29,970 nucleotides of DNA. It comes from Gammaproteobacteria bacterium (GTDB taxonomy: Bacteria; Pseudomonadota; Gammaproteobacteria; JAABTG01). Below, in pieces: positions 28,623 through 29,970 of this stretch. Below the pieces are notes generated by a model. It did no database searches, was not told where the DNA came from, and worked only from the letters and a program-made list of their open reading frames with translations. The stretch spans positions 1-29,970 of the forward strand of contig JASJBY010000005.1 in assembly GCA_030066245.1 (NCBI GenBank). The letters are read 5' to 3'. Made by a program: the position numbers and the translations under genes. Each line of letters begins with the position of its first letter. Within the stretch, counting starts at the first letter, position 1.

Positions 28623-29970
28623 ATGGGCAAGCCAACCGGGTTCATGGAGATCCCCCGCCAGGACCGGGGTTACTCGCCGGCCTCCGACCGCATCCAGCAC
28701 TATGGTGAGTTCACCATCCCCTTATCCGACGAAGAAGTCAGCCGCCAGGGCGCACGCTGCATGGATTGCGGCATCCCTTACTGTCATCAGGGGTGTCCGG
28801 TCAACAACATCATTCCGGACTGGAACGACCTGGTGTATCGGAACGACTGGCGGCACGCATTGGAAGTGCTCCACTCCACCAACAATTTCCCGGAGTTCAC
28901 CGGCCGCATCTGTCCGGCTCCCTGTGAGGCGGCCTGTACGCTCAACCTGGACGACGATCCGGTCACCATCAAGACCATCGAGTGCGCCATCATCGACAAG
29001 GGCTGGGAAGAGGGGTGGGTCATCCCCCAGGTGCCGGCTCACAGGAGCGGCAAGCGTGTGGCCGTGGTCGGCTCCGGACCGGCGGGCCTCGCCTGCGCGC
29101 AACAGCTGGCCAGGGCCGGGCACAGGGTGGCGGTGTACGAAAAAGCGGACCGCGTCGGCGGCTTGCTGCGCTACGGCATCCCTGACTTCAAGATGCAGAA
29201 GTACACCATAGACCGGCGCATCGGCCAGATGCGGGCGGAGGGCGTGCATTTTCATGTGAACACCCATGTGGGCGTTGATATGCCCACCCAGAAGCTGCTG
29301 TCCGACTTTGATGCCGTGGTGCTGACCGGAGGGGCCGAGCACAGCCGCGACCTGCCGATTCCCGGTCGGGAGCTGGAAGGCATTCACTATGCCATGGATT
29401 TCCTACCCCAGCAGAACAGGCGTGTCGCCGGTGGTGAGGTGGCCGTCGATGGCGCCATTCTCGCCAGGGACAAGCACGTCATCGTCATCGGAGGCGGCGA
29501 TACCGGCTCGGACTGCATCGGTACCTCCATACGTCAGGGGGCGTTGTCGGTCACCCAGCTGGAGATCATGCCCAAGCCGCCGGACCGTGAGCACAAGGCG
29601 CTCACCTGGCCGCACTGGCCCTACAAGATGCGCACGTCCTCCTCTCACGAGGAAGGCGCCGACCGGGACTGGGCCGTTGCCACCAAGTCGTTCTCCGGAA
29701 AAGACGGTTGCGTCACCCATCTGAACGGCATACGCGTGGACTGGGCCAAAGACGAGCAGGGCCGCTGGGAGATGCAGGAACTCCCGGACAGCGAGTTTCA
29801 GCTCAAGGCGGATTTGGTGCTGCTTGCCATGGGATTCGTGCATCCCGTTCATCCGGGAATGATCCAGGATCTCGACCTGAAGCTCGACGAGCGGGGCAAC
29901 GTCCGCGCCAACACCTTGGACTACCAGACGTCCAATTCCAAGGTTTTCGCTGCGGGCGACATGCGACGAG
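28623..29970 (+). CDS. gltD: second glutamate synthase small subunit, partial (3' end beyond window)
   Basis: Electron-input subunit paired with GltB2. 449 codons are visible with no stop; family members are about 480-490, so only a short C-terminal piece is missing. N-terminal Fe-S cysteines 46, 49, 54 and 58 (CMDCGIPYCHQGC) and 97, 101 and 105 (GRICPAPCEAAC), FAD motif GSGPAG (150-155) and NADPH motif GGGDTGSDC (290-298). The TGRICPAPCEAAC form, two residues shorter than in GltD1 and lacking its first cysteine there, is the pattern I associate with actinobacterial and plant GOGAT. The segment KPPDREHKALTWPHWPYKMR (about 316-335) is also absent from GltD1. The ATG lies three bases after the gltB2 stop, with GGAGGG upstream in the end of gltB2. 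Confidence 0.95.
   Translation, partial: MGKPTGFMEIPRQDRGYSPASDRIQHYGEFTIPLSDEEVSRQGARCMDCGIPYCHQGCPVNNIIPDWNDLVYRNDWRHALEVLHSTNNFPEFTGRICPAPCEAACTLNLDDDPVTIKTIECAIIDKGWEEGWVIPQVPAHRSGKRVAVVGSGPAGLACAQQLARAGHRVAVYEKADRVGGLLRYGIPDFKMQKYTIDRRIGQMRAEGVHFHVNTHVGVDMPTQKLLSDFDAVVLTGGAEHSRDLPIPGRELEGIHYAMDFLPQQNRRVAGGEVAVDGAILARDKHVIVIGGGDTGSDCIGTSIRQGALSVTQLEIMPKPPDREHKALTWPHWPYKMRTSSSHEEGADRDWAVATKSFSGKDGCVTHLNGIRVDWAKDEQGRWEMQELPDSEFQLKADLVLLAMGFVHPVHPGMIQDLDLKLDERGNVRANTLDYQTSNSKVFAAGDMRR

Overview
The window is a high-GC (roughly mid-60s % by eye, not computed) chromosomal segment of a gammaproteobacterium. The argument is gene order and protein type. A divergent pair, ponA/mrcA on one side and pilMNOPQ-aroK-aroB on the other, followed by a DamX-like SPOR protein and gltBD, and with priA and argS on the ponA side, is the arrangement I recall from Pseudomonas and relatives. 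A member of the Chromatiales/Ectothiorhodospiraceae would fit, but the sequence alone does not fix the genus.

Left part (1-7120), minus strand: mrcA (class A penicillin-binding protein 1A), an uncharacterised 213-aa protein, priA (replication-restart helicase) and argS (arginyl-tRNA synthetase, C-terminal end outside the window). They are closely spaced and could be one transcript; the largest gap is the 116 bp between priA and argS.

Middle part (7284-17030), plus strand: pilM, pilN, pilO, pilP and pilQ, the type IV pilus alignment complex that links the inner-membrane motor to the outer-membrane secretin, with overlapping or abutting start/stop codons. A perfect 12-bp hairpin separates pilQ from aroK. 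aroK and aroB (shikimate kinase, dehydroquinate synthase) overlap by four bases. A dGTPase-family HD hydrolase and a DamX-like AAA/SPOR cell-division protein follow.

Right part (17031-29970), plus strand: two complete but clearly different glutamate synthase (GOGAT) gene pairs in tandem. The first, gltB1-gltD1, is the enterobacterial/pseudomonad type. The second, gltB2-gltD2, resembles the type I associate with actinobacteria, plants and some other proteobacteria; gltD2 runs off the window. A canonical intrinsic terminator after gltD1 suggests the two pairs are transcribed separately.

The coding content is almost entirely core metabolism, so I see no obvious new protein system. The unusual material is non-coding and clusters around the GOGAT genes: a structured intergenic region with a 224-bp terminal-inverted-repeat segment upstream of gltB1; an element built of tandem 7-bp repeats in inverted orientation that fills the gltB1-gltD1 gap and leaves gltD1 with no visible Shine-Dalgarno; and two partly exclusive hairpins in the gltB2 leader.
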